Shown here one piece after another: positions 15,877 through 24,761 of a DNA stretch of 64,000 bases. Location: positions 1 to 64,000 of the forward strand of contig CAYWSE010000003.1 of NCBI GenBank assembly GCA_964461025.1. Direction: 5' to 3'. The notes beneath the pieces are model-generated. The model did not search any database and was not told where the DNA came from. It saw nothing but the letters and a program-made list of their open reading frames with translations. Origin of the DNA: JAHBVL01 sp964461025 (GTDB lineage Bacteria > Chloroflexota > Chloroflexia > Thermomicrobiales > UBA6265). The position numbers were made by a program, and so were the translations under genes. Positions within the stretch are counted from its first letter, which is position 1. Each line of letters opens with the position of its first letter.

Positions 15877-17673
15877 GTGAAATCTGAGTTTCGGATCGAA
15901 GGACGGTCGCAGACTTCAACGGCATCTCCGGCGCGCTGGATCTGGTCCCATATCTGGCGCAACAAGCTCTTCGTGCTGGCGGGATTCGCGGGCGTTCTCT
16001 TTCACATGATTCTCAACATCATGGTGCCGATCCTGACGGGCCGGGCTTTCAATGCCGTACTCGAAGAACCGCCCGACCGGGACGAGCTGGGTCTCATCGC
16101 GATTGCCGTGCTGATCATCGTCGTGTTGCGCGGCGCCTCCGATCTGATGGGCTCGCTCTCCTTCGAGGTCATTGCCAAACGACTCGAGCGAGACGCTCGC
16201 GACGAGCTCTACGTGAGCCTGCTCGGCAAGAGTCAGACTTTTCACAACCGGCAATCGGTCGGCGATCTGATGGCCCGCGCCGCCAACGACGTGCGGCAGC
16301 TCAACGCGATGGTCAACCCCGGCCTTGCCCTGATCATCGACTCGTTCACCGGTCTGATCGTTCCGATCATCGCGATCGGGTTCATCGACTACCGGCTGCT
16401 TGGTCCGCCGCTCGTCTTCGTGCTCTTCTTCTTGCTGGCGCTTCGCCGGTACATGCGTCAGCTCAATCCTGTGTCGAACGAGATGCGACAGTCGTTCGGC
16501 GCGATGAACAGCGAGCTGCAGGAATCGATCAGCGGCATCGAAGTGGTCAAATCGACCGCGCAGGAAAGTCAGGAAGAAGAGCAGTTTTCGGCTTTGGCGA
16601 CTGCATACCGCAATGCCATGGTCAAGCAGGGCGCCGTGCAGGCGCGCTATCTGCCGACGTTGTTGCTGGCGGTGACCAATGCCGCCGCGTTCTTGATTGG
16701 ACTCTATCTGGTCAGCGAAGATGAAATCTCGCTGGGCACGATGATCACCTATTTCGGGTTGATGTTCCTGCTGCGATTTCCCACGTTCATTTCGATCTTC
16801 ACGTTTTCCCTTGTCCAGATTGGTCTCGCCAGCGCGCAGCGAATCATCGAACTGATCAATGAAGAAACGGAACTGGACGAAAACGCCGCCGGACATGTGG
16901 GAACTATTGACGGTGACATCCGGTTCGATCGCGTGTCTCTCTCCTACGAGGGGGAGCGAGTGCTGAACGACGTCAGTTTTCATGTCAAATCGGGAGAAAC
17001 CGTGGCGATCGTCGGTGAGACTGGCTCCGGCAAGAGCACGATCACCAAACTTGTCAACCGCATCTACGACGCCGATTCGGGACAGGTGCTGATCGACAAC
17101 GTCGATGTGCGGGACTGGAACCTCGATGCATTGCGGTCGCAGGTTTCGACGATCGAGCAGGATATCGTGCTTTTTTCGAGACCTGTCGTCGAGAACATTG
17201 CGTTCAGTCTGGGGCAGCAGTCGAATCTTGAAGAGGTCGAGCGAGCAGCGCGAGACGCGCAGGCTGACGCATTCATTCGCGAATTGCCGGACGGGTATCA
17301 AACGGTCATCGGCGAACGCGGCGTCACCCTTTCCGGCGGACAGCGACAGCGATTGGCGATCGCCAGAGCGTTGATCACCGATCCGCGCATCCTGATAATC
17401 GATGACTCGACGAGTGCGATCGACAGCGCCACCGAGGACCAAATCCAGCGAGCGATCCGGCGCGTGCTCGAGGGCCGCACGACGCTGCTGATCACGCACC
17501 GGCTGTCGCAGATTCGCTGGGCCGACAAGATTCTCGTGCTGCGCAAGGGAGCCGTCGTCGACTTCGGCACGCACGATGAACTGATGGGACGCTGCGCGCT
17601 CTATCGGCGCATCTTCGCCCATTACGACGATGAACCGCTTGTGCCGCTCCCGCCTGAGTCAGTGCCTGCCTGA
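15877..17673 (+). CDS. ABC exporter half-transporter (Walker B Glu replaced by Asp)
   Basis: A 598-residue type IV ABC exporter: six-helix membrane domain, then ATPase with Walker A GETGSGKST near residue 383, signature LSGGQRQRLA, and Walker B ILIIDDSTSAID near residue 507, then H-loop ITHRL. The residue after the Walker B Asp is Asp instead of the catalytic Glu. This is the pattern of the degenerate-site subunit in heterodimeric exporters such as TM287/288. The GTG start at 15877 is the first in-frame start and has only a weak AAAGAG upstream. The substrate is unknown; the neighbouring LppX-like protein hints at lipid export. Confidence 0.88.
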   Translation: MKSEFRIEGRSQTSTASPARWIWSHIWRNKLFVLAGFAGVLFHMILNIMVPILTGRAFNAVLEEPPDRDELGLIAIAVLIIVVLRGASDLMGSLSFEVIAKRLERDARDELYVSLLGKSQTFHNRQSVGDLMARAANDVRQLNAMVNPGLALIIDSFTGLIVPIIAIGFIDYRLLGPPLVFVLFFLLALRRYMRQLNPVSNEMRQSFGAMNSELQESISGIEVVKSTAQESQEEEQFSALATAYRNAMVKQGAVQARYLPTLLLAVTNAAAFLIGLYLVSEDEISLGTMITYFGLMFLLRFPTFISIFTFSLVQIGLASAQRIIELINEETELDENAAGHVGTIDGDIRFDRVSLSYEGERVLNDVSFHVKSGETVAIVGETGSGKSTITKLVNRIYDADSGQVLIDNVDVRDWNLDALRSQVSTIEQDIVLFSRPVVENIAFSLGQQSNLEEVERAARDAQADAFIRELPDGYQTVIGERGVTLSGGQRQRLAIARALITDPRILIIDDSTSAIDSATEDQIQRAIRRVLEGRTTLLITHRLSQIRWADKILVLRKGAVVDFGTHDELMGRCALYRRIFAHYDDEPLVPLPPESVPA

Positions 17674-17736
17674 GCAATTCGCCGGGTCCCGTAAGATGCT
17701 CGTTACGTGTGCTCCGCGTTGCATCCAGGAGTGACG

Positions 17737-19146
17737 ATGTCTGCCTCCACCGATCGCCCCAATCTGCTTGTCATTATGTCGGATGAACATGCTCCCCACT
17801 TCACTGGAGTGCACAACCATCCGCTGGTCAGAACGCCGAACTTGGATCGGCTTGCTGAGGAAGGGGTCGTATTCGAGAACGCCTACTGCAACTCGCCTCT
17901 CTGTTCTCCCTCGCGGATGTCCTTCATGACCGGGCGGTACGCACACAAGATCGCCACCTGGGACAACTCGACTTCGCTCAGCTCCGACGAACCAACCTGG
18001 GCGCACCGGATGCGCTCGGTTGGGTACGACGTTGTCCTTTCCGGCAAGCAGCATTTCGTCGGCGCCGACCAATTGCATGGATTCCGCGCCCAGCTGGCCC
18101 GAGATCTCCATGCCGAGATCGCGCACGAGATGTACCGATGGTTGGACGGTACCCCAGTCGCCGGAGAACCGTGGAAGCACATGGAAACCTCCGGTCCAGG
18201 CACAACAGTGGAAATTGATGTGGATGATCTGGTCGAGGCAGCGGCTCTCGCCTACATCCGCGACCCGGCGCGCCGGCATCAACCATGGGTGCTGAACGCC
18301 TCATTCATCGCTCCACATTTTCCGTTCGTCGTTCCGCGGGAGTACTGGGATCTCTATCCATTCGACGAGATCGATTTGCCGCGCGTGACGCGTGAATCGC
18401 TCGACGAACAACACCCGGTCTTGCGGCGCATGGCGGGGATGTTCGGGCTGGTGGACTTCCCGGAAGAAACCGTCCGGCGGGCAAGGGCCGGCTATTACGG
18501 ATTGATCACCTGGCTCGATGCCAAAATTGGCCGAATGCTCGACGCACTCGAAGAATCCGGTCAGCGTGAGAACACGATCGTCGTGTACGTCAGCGATCAC
18601 GGCGAAATGGCCGGCGAGCATGGCATGTGGCGAAAATCGAACTTTCGCGAACACTCCGCCCGTATCCCGATGCTCATCTCCTGGCCAGAACACCTTCCGG
18701 CCGGCAAGCGGATTCCGGAGGTGGTCTCGCTTGTCGACATGGTCGCCACCATGCTCGACCTGACACAAGCGCCGCGCGACGACACGCTGGATGGCGAGTC
18801 GCTGCTGCCGCTCATCGACGGTTCTTCAGGAGGTACGTGGAAGGACGAGGCCTTTTGCGAGTATCTGGCCCACGGAGTCACGAAACCGATGGCCATGTTG
18901 CGTCACGGTCGCTTCAAGCTCAACTACTACCTGGACGATCCTGTCGAGTTGTTCGATCTGGAGACGGACCCCGACGAGCGCCACAACCTCGCCGGCAACA
19001 GCGCGCATTCCTCAGTTCGCGAAGCATTACGTGCCGATCTGCTCGCTCGCTGGCATCCGATCGAACTCGAACGCCAGGTAGTCGCCAGCCAGGAGGCTCG
19101 CCACCTCATCGCCTCGGCCCAGCCTCCTCCAGCCGCGTTCCACTGA
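17737..19146 (+). CDS. Sulfatase (type I, Cys-type; choline-sulfatase-like)
   Basis: A 469-residue alkaline-phosphatase-superfamily sulfatase. The active-site Cys56 lies in CSPSRMSFMTGR (residues 56-67), the C-x-P-S-R motif where Cys is converted to formylglycine. Metal ligands are in NLLVIMSDEHAP near the N-terminus and VYVSDHGEMAGEHGMW in the middle. The C-terminal FDLETDPDERHNLAG is the usual family tail. No signal peptide, so probably cytoplasmic and acting on small sulfate esters. ATG 17737 has AGGAG at a good distance. No formylglycine-generating enzyme is adjacent; one must act in trans. Phosphonate or arylsulfate substrates remain possible. Confidence 0.88.
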   Translation: MSASTDRPNLLVIMSDEHAPHFTGVHNHPLVRTPNLDRLAEEGVVFENAYCNSPLCSPSRMSFMTGRYAHKIATWDNSTSLSSDEPTWAHRMRSVGYDVVLSGKQHFVGADQLHGFRAQLARDLHAEIAHEMYRWLDGTPVAGEPWKHMETSGPGTTVEIDVDDLVEAAALAYIRDPARRHQPWVLNASFIAPHFPFVVPREYWDLYPFDEIDLPRVTRESLDEQHPVLRRMAGMFGLVDFPEETVRRARAGYYGLITWLDAKIGRMLDALEESGQRENTIVVYVSDHGEMAGEHGMWRKSNFREHSARIPMLISWPEHLPAGKRIPEVVSLVDMVATMLDLTQAPRDDTLDGESLLPLIDGSSGGTWKDEAFCEYLAHGVTKPMAMLRHGRFKLNYYLDDPVELFDLETDPDERHNLAGNSAHSSVREALRADLLARWHPIELERQVVASQEARHLIASAQPPPAAFH

Positions 19147-19204
19147 GACAAGCGTAGAACCCGGCCCTGTGCCGGAATTCGACAAGCCTGCAACTTCAGA
19201 CGTG

Positions 19205-20158
19205 CTACCGACCTGACAGCATCTCGACCACGGGAGCAAACGTCGTCATCAGTCGATCGGGCACGATGAAATAGGAGAATCCGAGCTCGTCTCGGATTTC
19301 CTGCAAGCGGCCGGTAACGTAATCGAGGCTACCGATGAGCACCGACGGCATATCTCGCACGGCTGCCAGGTCGATGTCCTGCCAACCCTGGGCAGCAATG
19401 TACTGGTCGATCGCTGCGTCGGGATCATCAGTCACGATCACAGTCGGAATCAGGCTGAGCTCGATCGAATCGAAACGATCACCGGCCCCTTCCCGAATCC
19501 AGGAAACACGCTCCTGTACTGCGGCTGTTCGGCGACCCTCCGGCAAATTGACCGCGACGCCTGTGGCCACCGATGTGGTCAGGATGCCAACGATGTCAGC
19601 CATAGCACCCGCCAATCGCAGAATTCGCGGGCTGCCTCCCCCGATCAGAATTGGGACCGGTTGCTGAATCGCCGCTGGAAAGCTCGGCAACGTGTCGAGT
19701 GAGTAATAGCGCCCGTCGTAACTCACGTCGTTCCCGGCGATCAATCCACGAAGAATCGGCAGCGCTTCAGCGAGTCTCGAAATCCGCGTACCGGCAGAAT
19801 CGAATGCGATACCGGCGCGCTCATACTCCTCCGCCAGCCAACCCGCGCCGATGCCCAGCTCGAAACGTCCTCCGGAGAGCGCATCGAGGGTCGCGACCTC
19901 CTTCGCCAGAACGGCAGGATGCCGGTAATCGTTGTCGATGACCAGCGTGCCAAGGCGCAGGGTTGTGGTCAGAGCGGCGGCGGTAGCAAGTGCGGCAATT
20001 GGAGCAAACTGATGGCCGAATGGCTCGTCTACGAAGTGATCGCGAATCAGCAGCGTGTCATAGCCCCATGCTTCTGTTTGCTGGACAAGCTCTCTCCATG
20101 CACCAGCAGTCGTGAATTGCTCGGCGACAACGCCAAAGCGAAACGGTTTTCCGGCCAC
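19205..20158 (-). CDS. LLM-class F420-dependent oxidoreductase
   Basis: A 317-residue TIM-barrel protein of the luciferase-like monooxygenase superfamily. Features: FRFGVVAEQF start, GYDTLLIRDHF at the end of strand 2, TTLRLGTLVIDNDYRHPAVLAKEVATLDALSGGR split over residues about 65-98, and LGIGAGWLAEEYERAGI. This set is typical of the TIGR03621-like F420-dependent group rather than FMN luciferases. Substrate unknown. The GTG start at 20158 has AAGGAG 6 bases upstream. Convergent with the sulfatase gene across 58 bases that hold only a weak 5-bp hairpin. Confidence 0.85.
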   Translation of the reverse strand: MAGKPFRFGVVAEQFTTAGAWRELVQQTEAWGYDTLLIRDHFVDEPFGHQFAPIAALATAAALTTTLRLGTLVIDNDYRHPAVLAKEVATLDALSGGRFELGIGAGWLAEEYERAGIAFDSAGTRISRLAEALPILRGLIAGNDVSYDGRYYSLDTLPSFPAAIQQPVPILIGGGSPRILRLAGAMADIVGILTTSVATGVAVNLPEGRRTAAVQERVSWIREGAGDRFDSIELSLIPTVIVTDDPDAAIDQYIAAQGWQDIDLAAVRDMPSVLIGSLDYVTGRLQEIRDELGFSYFIVPDRLMTTFAPVVEMLSGR

Positions 20159-20238
20159 CCTCGTCTCCTTCCTGAGTCGAAGCAGCGATTGCTTCGAGTC
20201 GTCTGGATATGAGACGAGGAACGATAAGGAATGTCAGA

Positions 20239-20961
20239 TCAGGTCGGATAGGAGGCTTCGCGGAGTTTCCGAATCGTCTTCTCTGGTTTGGGGAGACCGC
20301 TCGCCCGAATCTGGGCTTCGGTTTCCTCGAGTGGATAGGGCAGTTTTCGGATTTCAGCAGACCAGCGGTGATCGGCCTCGCTCCACGTCAGGATGCCGTA
20401 CTTGCAGCGCAGCTCTCCATCCTTGGAGTTCCCAACGCCTGACACGTCCACGAGGAGCGTCTCGTCGATCTGCCGGATGTAGCAGATGTGGATGTGACCG
20501 AAGGCGATCGCAGCCGCGACTGTTCCGTCGAGCATCGCGCGCAACTCGTCGTCAGTGAGGTCTGGGCGCAGGGCGTCCTCGACATTGTGGGGATTGGCGT
20601 GCACCACGAGGAGCTCATCTTTTGGCCCTCGGGAGCCGGGAGGGGCCACGCGATGAGAGAATGGAAGGGAGTCCAGATACGCAATACCATCGGCGCCGAT
20701 GGCATCGACGGTGAACTGTTTCTCGGGTTTGTCGGTTCCGAATTTGGCATTGTCAACGAGATAGAGATCGGTGTTGCCGTGGATTACGGTCAGGTTGCGC
20801 TCCCACAGCATCTCAAGCGTTTCTCGCGGCGCAGGACCTGTTTCGCACAAGTCACCGGCAACGACGATTTCATCGAATGGTCCTCGTTCATCGATGTCCG
20901 CCAGCACCGTCTGCAGCGCCAGACTGAATCCGTGAATGTCAGACAACACCGCTACGCGCAT
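20239..20961 (-). CDS. Metallophosphoesterase (calcineurin-like, YfcE/MPPE family)
   Basis: A 240-residue binuclear metal phosphoesterase. Ligand motifs are in order: SDIHG (residues 7-11), VAGDLCETGP, VIHGNTD, VVHANPHN and GHIHICY. This fits small cytoplasmic phosphodiesterases of the YfcE/PF12850 type. The substrate is unknown. ATG 20961 is chosen because it begins directly with the first beta strand; the longer frame to 21132 is within the promoter region of the divergent regulator gene. It is 80 bases upstream of the LLM oxidoreductase gene on the same strand. Confidence 0.85.
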   Translation of the reverse strand: MRVAVLSDIHGFSLALQTVLADIDERGPFDEIVVAGDLCETGPAPRETLEMLWERNLTVIHGNTDLYLVDNAKFGTDKPEKQFTVDAIGADGIAYLDSLPFSHRVAPPGSRGPKDELLVVHANPHNVEDALRPDLTDDELRAMLDGTVAAAIAFGHIHICYIRQIDETLLVDVSGVGNSKDGELRCKYGILTWSEADHRWSAEIRKLPYPLEETEAQIRASGLPKPEKTIRKLREASYPT

Positions 20962-21137
20962 TTCTCGTCCGATTCCAGCGGGCCACTTGCGGCCACGTAC
21001 GACACAATGGTCCCGTATAGGATAGCCAAATCCCGTTCCGGACGACGACGCAGTCGCCGTCTGAAGTGAATGCAACCATCGTGGAGAGGCGTCACTACAC
21101 GGGTCTGGTCGGAGTCGCTTCTCCAGCGACACGGTTT

Positions 21138-21154
21138 ATGATGAATGTCATCAT
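21138..21154. promoter_or_regulatory. Palindrome upstream of the TIR-LuxR gene
   Basis: ATGATGA-ATG-TCATCAT, perfect 7-bp arms with a 3-base centre, about 70 bases before the regulator start. It overlaps TATGAT (21137-21142), a possible -10 box. A candidate operator, possibly for autoregulation. Confidence 0.35.
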
Positions 21155-21222
21155 CAACGATGGGTCGCCGGGAAAGAGTCCGCGCGATACCCCCGGCTAG
21201 ACAACGGGAGACCCGGAACGTG

Positions 21223-24024
21223 ATGCAACCTGACCAGCCGGTCACCCGTCAGCCGGGTTACGTCTTTGTCAGTTACGCCGCCGGCGATTCGACGCGAGTG
21301 CAGGCGGTCGTCGATCAACTGCGAATGTCGGGCTACCGGGTCTGGATCGACGAGGCCGCGATCGAGGGTGGCGAGAATTACGGACCCACCATCGTCAACG
21401 CAATTCGCGCGAGTGCCGCCGTAGCGCTCTTCTGCAGCTCGTCGAGCTTCCAATCACGCAATGTTCGACAGGAAGTCGCGATCGCCTGGAAGCAAGAGCG
21501 GCCGATTCTTCCCCTTCGCCTCGAACCGATCGAACCTCCAGAGGACTTTCAATATTGGCTGGAAGCAGCGCAGTGGCTCGATGTGACCGATCCTGATCCT
21601 GCCAACTGGCTGCCACGCGTCTCCCGGTCTCTGGACCGCTTGGGAGTCGTCCGGGACGATCCGATAGTCGAAGAACAGTCGTTCGTCGGCCAGACATTGG
21701 TCAGTAAGCGCCACGGGATCTCAGCAGCCGCCACCCCTCTATTAGGCCGGGACGAAGACATTGCCCGCATTGTGGCACTGCTGCGCGAATCCCGTCTGGT
21801 GACGTTGACTGGACCCGGAGGAGTCGGTAAAACCAGGCTTGCCGTCGAGGTTGCCAACGACTCCGGGCGCGACCTTGCCTGTGGCGCCGCGTTTATCTCG
21901 CTTGCGGCGATTCGCGACGCCAGATTTGTGATTCCGGCGGTCGCCGCGGCGTTGGGTTTTCCAAACGCAGGTTCGATATCCGATGCCGAAGCACTGGCCG
22001 CGCACCTGGGAGAGGAACCGCTCCTCCTCGTGCTCGACAATCTGGAGCAAATCATCAGCTGTGGGACGGACATCGCAGCACTCCTTTCCCTCTGCCCAGT
22101 CCTCAAGTGTCTGGCAACCAGCCGGACGCTTCTGAACATTCAGGCGGAGCAGGTCTACATGGTCGAGCCGCTGCGTCTACCTGCAACCGAAGATGCGGGA
22201 GAGTTCAGCCTTGTTCTCGAATCGCCTGCGGTTCGTCTCTTTGTCGACCGGGTTCGCGCGTCGGATCCATCCTTCGATCCTGAGGTTGGAGAGCACGGCT
22301 CGGCAATCGCTGAGATTTGCCGGCGACTGGATGGGCTCCCACTCGCCATTGAGCTGGCCGCGGCGCGAGCGCGGCTCTTTCCACCAGCGGCTTTGCTGGC
22401 CAGACTCGAACACCGGCTTCCACTGCTGACAGGGGGACCTCAGGATGCCCCTGAGCGGCAACAAACGCTGCGGGATGCCATCGCATGGAGTCATGATTTG
22501 CTCCCCGATGCCGCCCAGCTGCTGTTTCGCAGATTGGCGGTGTTCGTGGGCGGGTTTACCCTGGAAGCCGCAGAATCGATCGTCCAGTCGGAGAGGGAGC
22601 CCGCCAGCGCTTCCGCCGAGACGCCGGCAACTGTGGAGACGCTCGCGCTCCTCATCGATAGCAGCCTGGCCCGCCGGGTGAACGCTGAAGGTGAGCCCAG
22701 GTTCGCGTTCCTCGAAACGATTCGAGAATACGGGATCGAGCAGCTGGCTAGTCGAGGCGAACTCGAGTTCACCGAACATCGTCATGCACGTTATGTTCTG
22801 CAAATCGTGGAAGACCTGCGGCCACGAATCGAAGGCCCTGAAGGTCCCGAGATCATCAACAGGTTCGAAGTGGAGCACCCCAACATTCGGGCTGCGCTGA
22901 CATACGCCATTGACTCGAAGGACGGAGAACTTGGCAACCGGCTTGTCGCGTCAATATGGAAGTTCTGGGTGGTTCATGGTCACGGTCAGGCAGCATTCCA
23001 ATGGATCGAGCAAATTCTGGCGTTGCCCGGTAGCACGACGGCGACCTACCGAATGGAATCGCTCTACGCGGTCAGCAGTTTCGCACTCGAACTCGATCAG
23101 GGAGACCTTGCCCGCAACAGGGCGGAGGAGGGCCTTGCGCTGGCTCGCATCGAGCGCGATGAGCATCTCGAATCGAGAATGCTTTTCGTCCTCGGGTGGA
23201 TCGCGCATCGCAATGGAGACTCGGAGCACGCGGACCAGTGTTTCCGGCACTCACTCGATCTGGCCAGGAAAGCGAGTCCCCAGGTTTCATTCGCCGAGCA
23301 TATGAGCGCCCTGATCCTGGTGAACATCGCGACGATCGCGTATGAGCAGCGACGTTTCGACGATGCACTGGCAGCATGCCATGAAGCGCGATCGATCTGG
23401 CAGCGCCGGGGCGACCCCTGGGGATTGGCCATCTCGTCAGAATTTCTGGGCGTGATCGAATGCAAGCGGGGAGCGTTCGAGCAGGCAGGAAGCCTTCTTC
23501 GGCAAAGTCAGTCGCTCTATCGAGACCTGGGAGACCGCGGCGGCATGACCAATTGCCTGGCCGGCATCGCTCTCGTTGCCGCCGGGGTTGGGCAATTGAC
23601 CGCGGCTACGCGCTTTCTTTCTGCCTCGCTCAGGGCGCGGGAGACGATCAAGACTCCTGTGCCATTGCCGATTCGTCAGGATCAGGAGGAAACGCTTTCT
23701 CTGGCCCGGTCCGAGCTTGGAAGGCGAAGGTTTGACGCGGCGTGGCAATCCGGCAGGGAGCTATCGCTGGAGGACGCTTTCGCCGAAACGTCGGTTATGC
23801 GGTTCGATCTTCGCCAGGGCGGCAGTTCATCCACGACACTCACCCGAAGAGAGCTCGATGTACTGAGGTTGATGGCGGAAGGCAAAACCGATCAGGAGAT
23901 CGCCGGCAATCTGTTCATCAGTTATCGCACGACGACCACCCACGTGACGCACATCCTGAACAAGCTCGGCGTCGACTCACGAACCGCCGCGGTCGCGGAT
24001 GCCATTCGGCTCGAGCTGATCTAG
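21223..24024 (+). CDS. TIR-STAND ATPase-TPR-LuxR multidomain regulator
   Basis: A 933-residue protein. Residues 12-130 form a TIR-like domain: YVFVSYAAGDS, GYRVWIDE, and SFQSRNVRQEVAIAW, where Glu84 sits at the NADase catalytic position. Then an NB-ARC/AfsR-like STAND ATPase: Walker A GPGGVGKT (197-204), Walker B LLLVLDN (267-273), and the GLPLAIELAAAR segment of the winged-helix region. About residues 580-840 are helical TPR-like repeats (for example ALARIERDEHLESRMLFVLG). The last 63 residues are a LuxR/GerE HTH: LTRRELDVLRLMAEGKTDQEIA and HVTHILNKLGV. So it combines a signal or effector domain, a switch ATPase, a sensor scaffold and a DNA-binding output. GTG 21220 or ATG 21223 with GGGAG upstream. 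Confidence 0.85.
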   Translation: MQPDQPVTRQPGYVFVSYAAGDSTRVQAVVDQLRMSGYRVWIDEAAIEGGENYGPTIVNAIRASAAVALFCSSSSFQSRNVRQEVAIAWKQERPILPLRLEPIEPPEDFQYWLEAAQWLDVTDPDPANWLPRVSRSLDRLGVVRDDPIVEEQSFVGQTLVSKRHGISAAATPLLGRDEDIARIVALLRESRLVTLTGPGGVGKTRLAVEVANDSGRDLACGAAFISLAAIRDARFVIPAVAAALGFPNAGSISDAEALAAHLGEEPLLLVLDNLEQIISCGTDIAALLSLCPVLKCLATSRTLLNIQAEQVYMVEPLRLPATEDAGEFSLVLESPAVRLFVDRVRASDPSFDPEVGEHGSAIAEICRRLDGLPLAIELAAARARLFPPAALLARLEHRLPLLTGGPQDAPERQQTLRDAIAWSHDLLPDAAQLLFRRLAVFVGGFTLEAAESIVQSEREPASASAETPATVETLALLIDSSLARRVNAEGEPRFAFLETIREYGIEQLASRGELEFTEHRHARYVLQIVEDLRPRIEGPEGPEIINRFEVEHPNIRAALTYAIDSKDGELGNRLVASIWKFWVVHGHGQAAFQWIEQILALPGSTTATYRMESLYAVSSFALELDQGDLARNRAEEGLALARIERDEHLESRMLFVLGWIAHRNGDSEHADQCFRHSLDLARKASPQVSFAEHMSALILVNIATIAYEQRRFDDALAACHEARSIWQRRGDPWGLAISSEFLGVIECKRGAFEQAGSLLRQSQSLYRDLGDRGGMTNCLAGIALVAAGVGQLTAATRFLSASLRARETIKTPVPLPIRQDQEETLSLARSELGRRRFDAAWQSGRELSLEDAFAETSVMRFDLRQGGSSSTTLTRRELDVLRLMAEGKTDQEIAGNLFISYRTTTTHVTHILNKLGVDSRTAAVADAIRLELI

Positions 24025-24158
24025 ACCAATCGCCGTCCTTCTCAAAAACAAATACGTAGACTCCCTGAGTTCACGGAACGCCTCGCGCGGCACGGTAGAC
24101 ACGCATTCGATGATCGGCTTCGAGTGCGACGGTTCGACAGCGCGAAGGAGTACTCTCG

Positions 24159-24686
24159 ATGGACGGTTACACGAATCGGCGAGTTGTTGTGCAGACGCTG
24201 ACCGGCCTTACGCTGGCTGTTGCCGCCAGCGGCGGCGTGAGAACCTCGCTTGCCCAGGCATCCATGTCAAGGGACGAGACGCAAGCGGTACTCGAAGAGT
24301 ACGTTGCGGCGTTGGCCGGAAATGGCGATTTCTCCTCGTTCTTCGCCGAGGACATCGTGGTCTCGATGATGGATACCGGCCAGGAAGTGCGCGGCCGCGA
24401 GGAGGCGGCTGACGTCATCAACTATCTGCACAATGTTGCGTTTCAGGCCACTCCCGAGCTGAGCACCATCGTCTATGGTGAAGGTATTGCGAGCGCCGAG
24501 CTGATCTTTGCCGGCACCCAGATCGAGGAGTTCGAGGGGATTCCACCGGTGGAAGGGGAATTCCGCGTTCCGTATTCGGTTGTCTGGGAGCTGACAGACA
24601 GCAAGATCATCAGCTTGCGCCTGTATCAATTCGCAACGACGCTGATCGCCCACTTGACCGCACTCTCCGAGGAGTCGTCGAGCTAG
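24159..24686 (+). CDS. SnoaL-like (NTF2-fold) protein with Tat/Sec signal
   Basis: A 175-residue protein. The N-terminus has RR followed by a hydrophobic stretch (residues 7-33, ending near SLAQA), suggesting a Tat or Sec signal. The rest fits an NTF2/SnoaL fold: an initial helix (MSRDETQAVLEEYVAALAGNG), then FFAEDIVVSMMDTGQEVRGREEA and beta strands. Members include ester cyclases and limonene-epoxide-hydrolase-like enzymes, but many only bind small ligands, and no catalytic pair is clear. ATG has GGAG 8 bases upstream. It follows the regulator by 134 bases and ends before a hairpin. Confidence 0.65.
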   Translation: MDGYTNRRVVVQTLTGLTLAVAASGGVRTSLAQASMSRDETQAVLEEYVAALAGNGDFSSFFAEDIVVSMMDTGQEVRGREEAADVINYLHNVAFQATPELSTIVYGEGIASAELIFAGTQIEEFEGIPPVEGEFRVPYSVVWELTDSKIISLRLYQFATTLIAHLTALSEESSS

Positions 24687-24693
24687 AGGCCCC

Positions 24694-24724
24694 GAGCTCC
24701 CCGGAGGTCTTCTCTGGGGAGCTC
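24694..24724 (+). terminator. Hairpin after the SnoaL-like gene
   Basis: GAGCTCCCC (24694-24702) pairs perfectly with GGGGAGCTC (24716-24724) around a 13-base loop, 7 bases after the stop codon. No T-tract follows. It probably separates the SnoaL-like gene from the next gene. Confidence 0.5.
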
Positions 24725-24761
24725 ATGACAGTTGCCGGCTTTCCTGCATTGAACGAGGAGA

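Noticed and set aside
15916..17622. A 568-codon open frame on the minus strand
   Set aside because: Antisense to the ABC exporter at 15877, whose Walker and signature motifs prove the plus-strand reading.
19161..19175. Small hairpin CCGGC-CCTGT-GCCGG between the sulfatase and LLM genes
   Set aside because: Only 5 bp of stem and no T-tract; too weak to list as a terminator.
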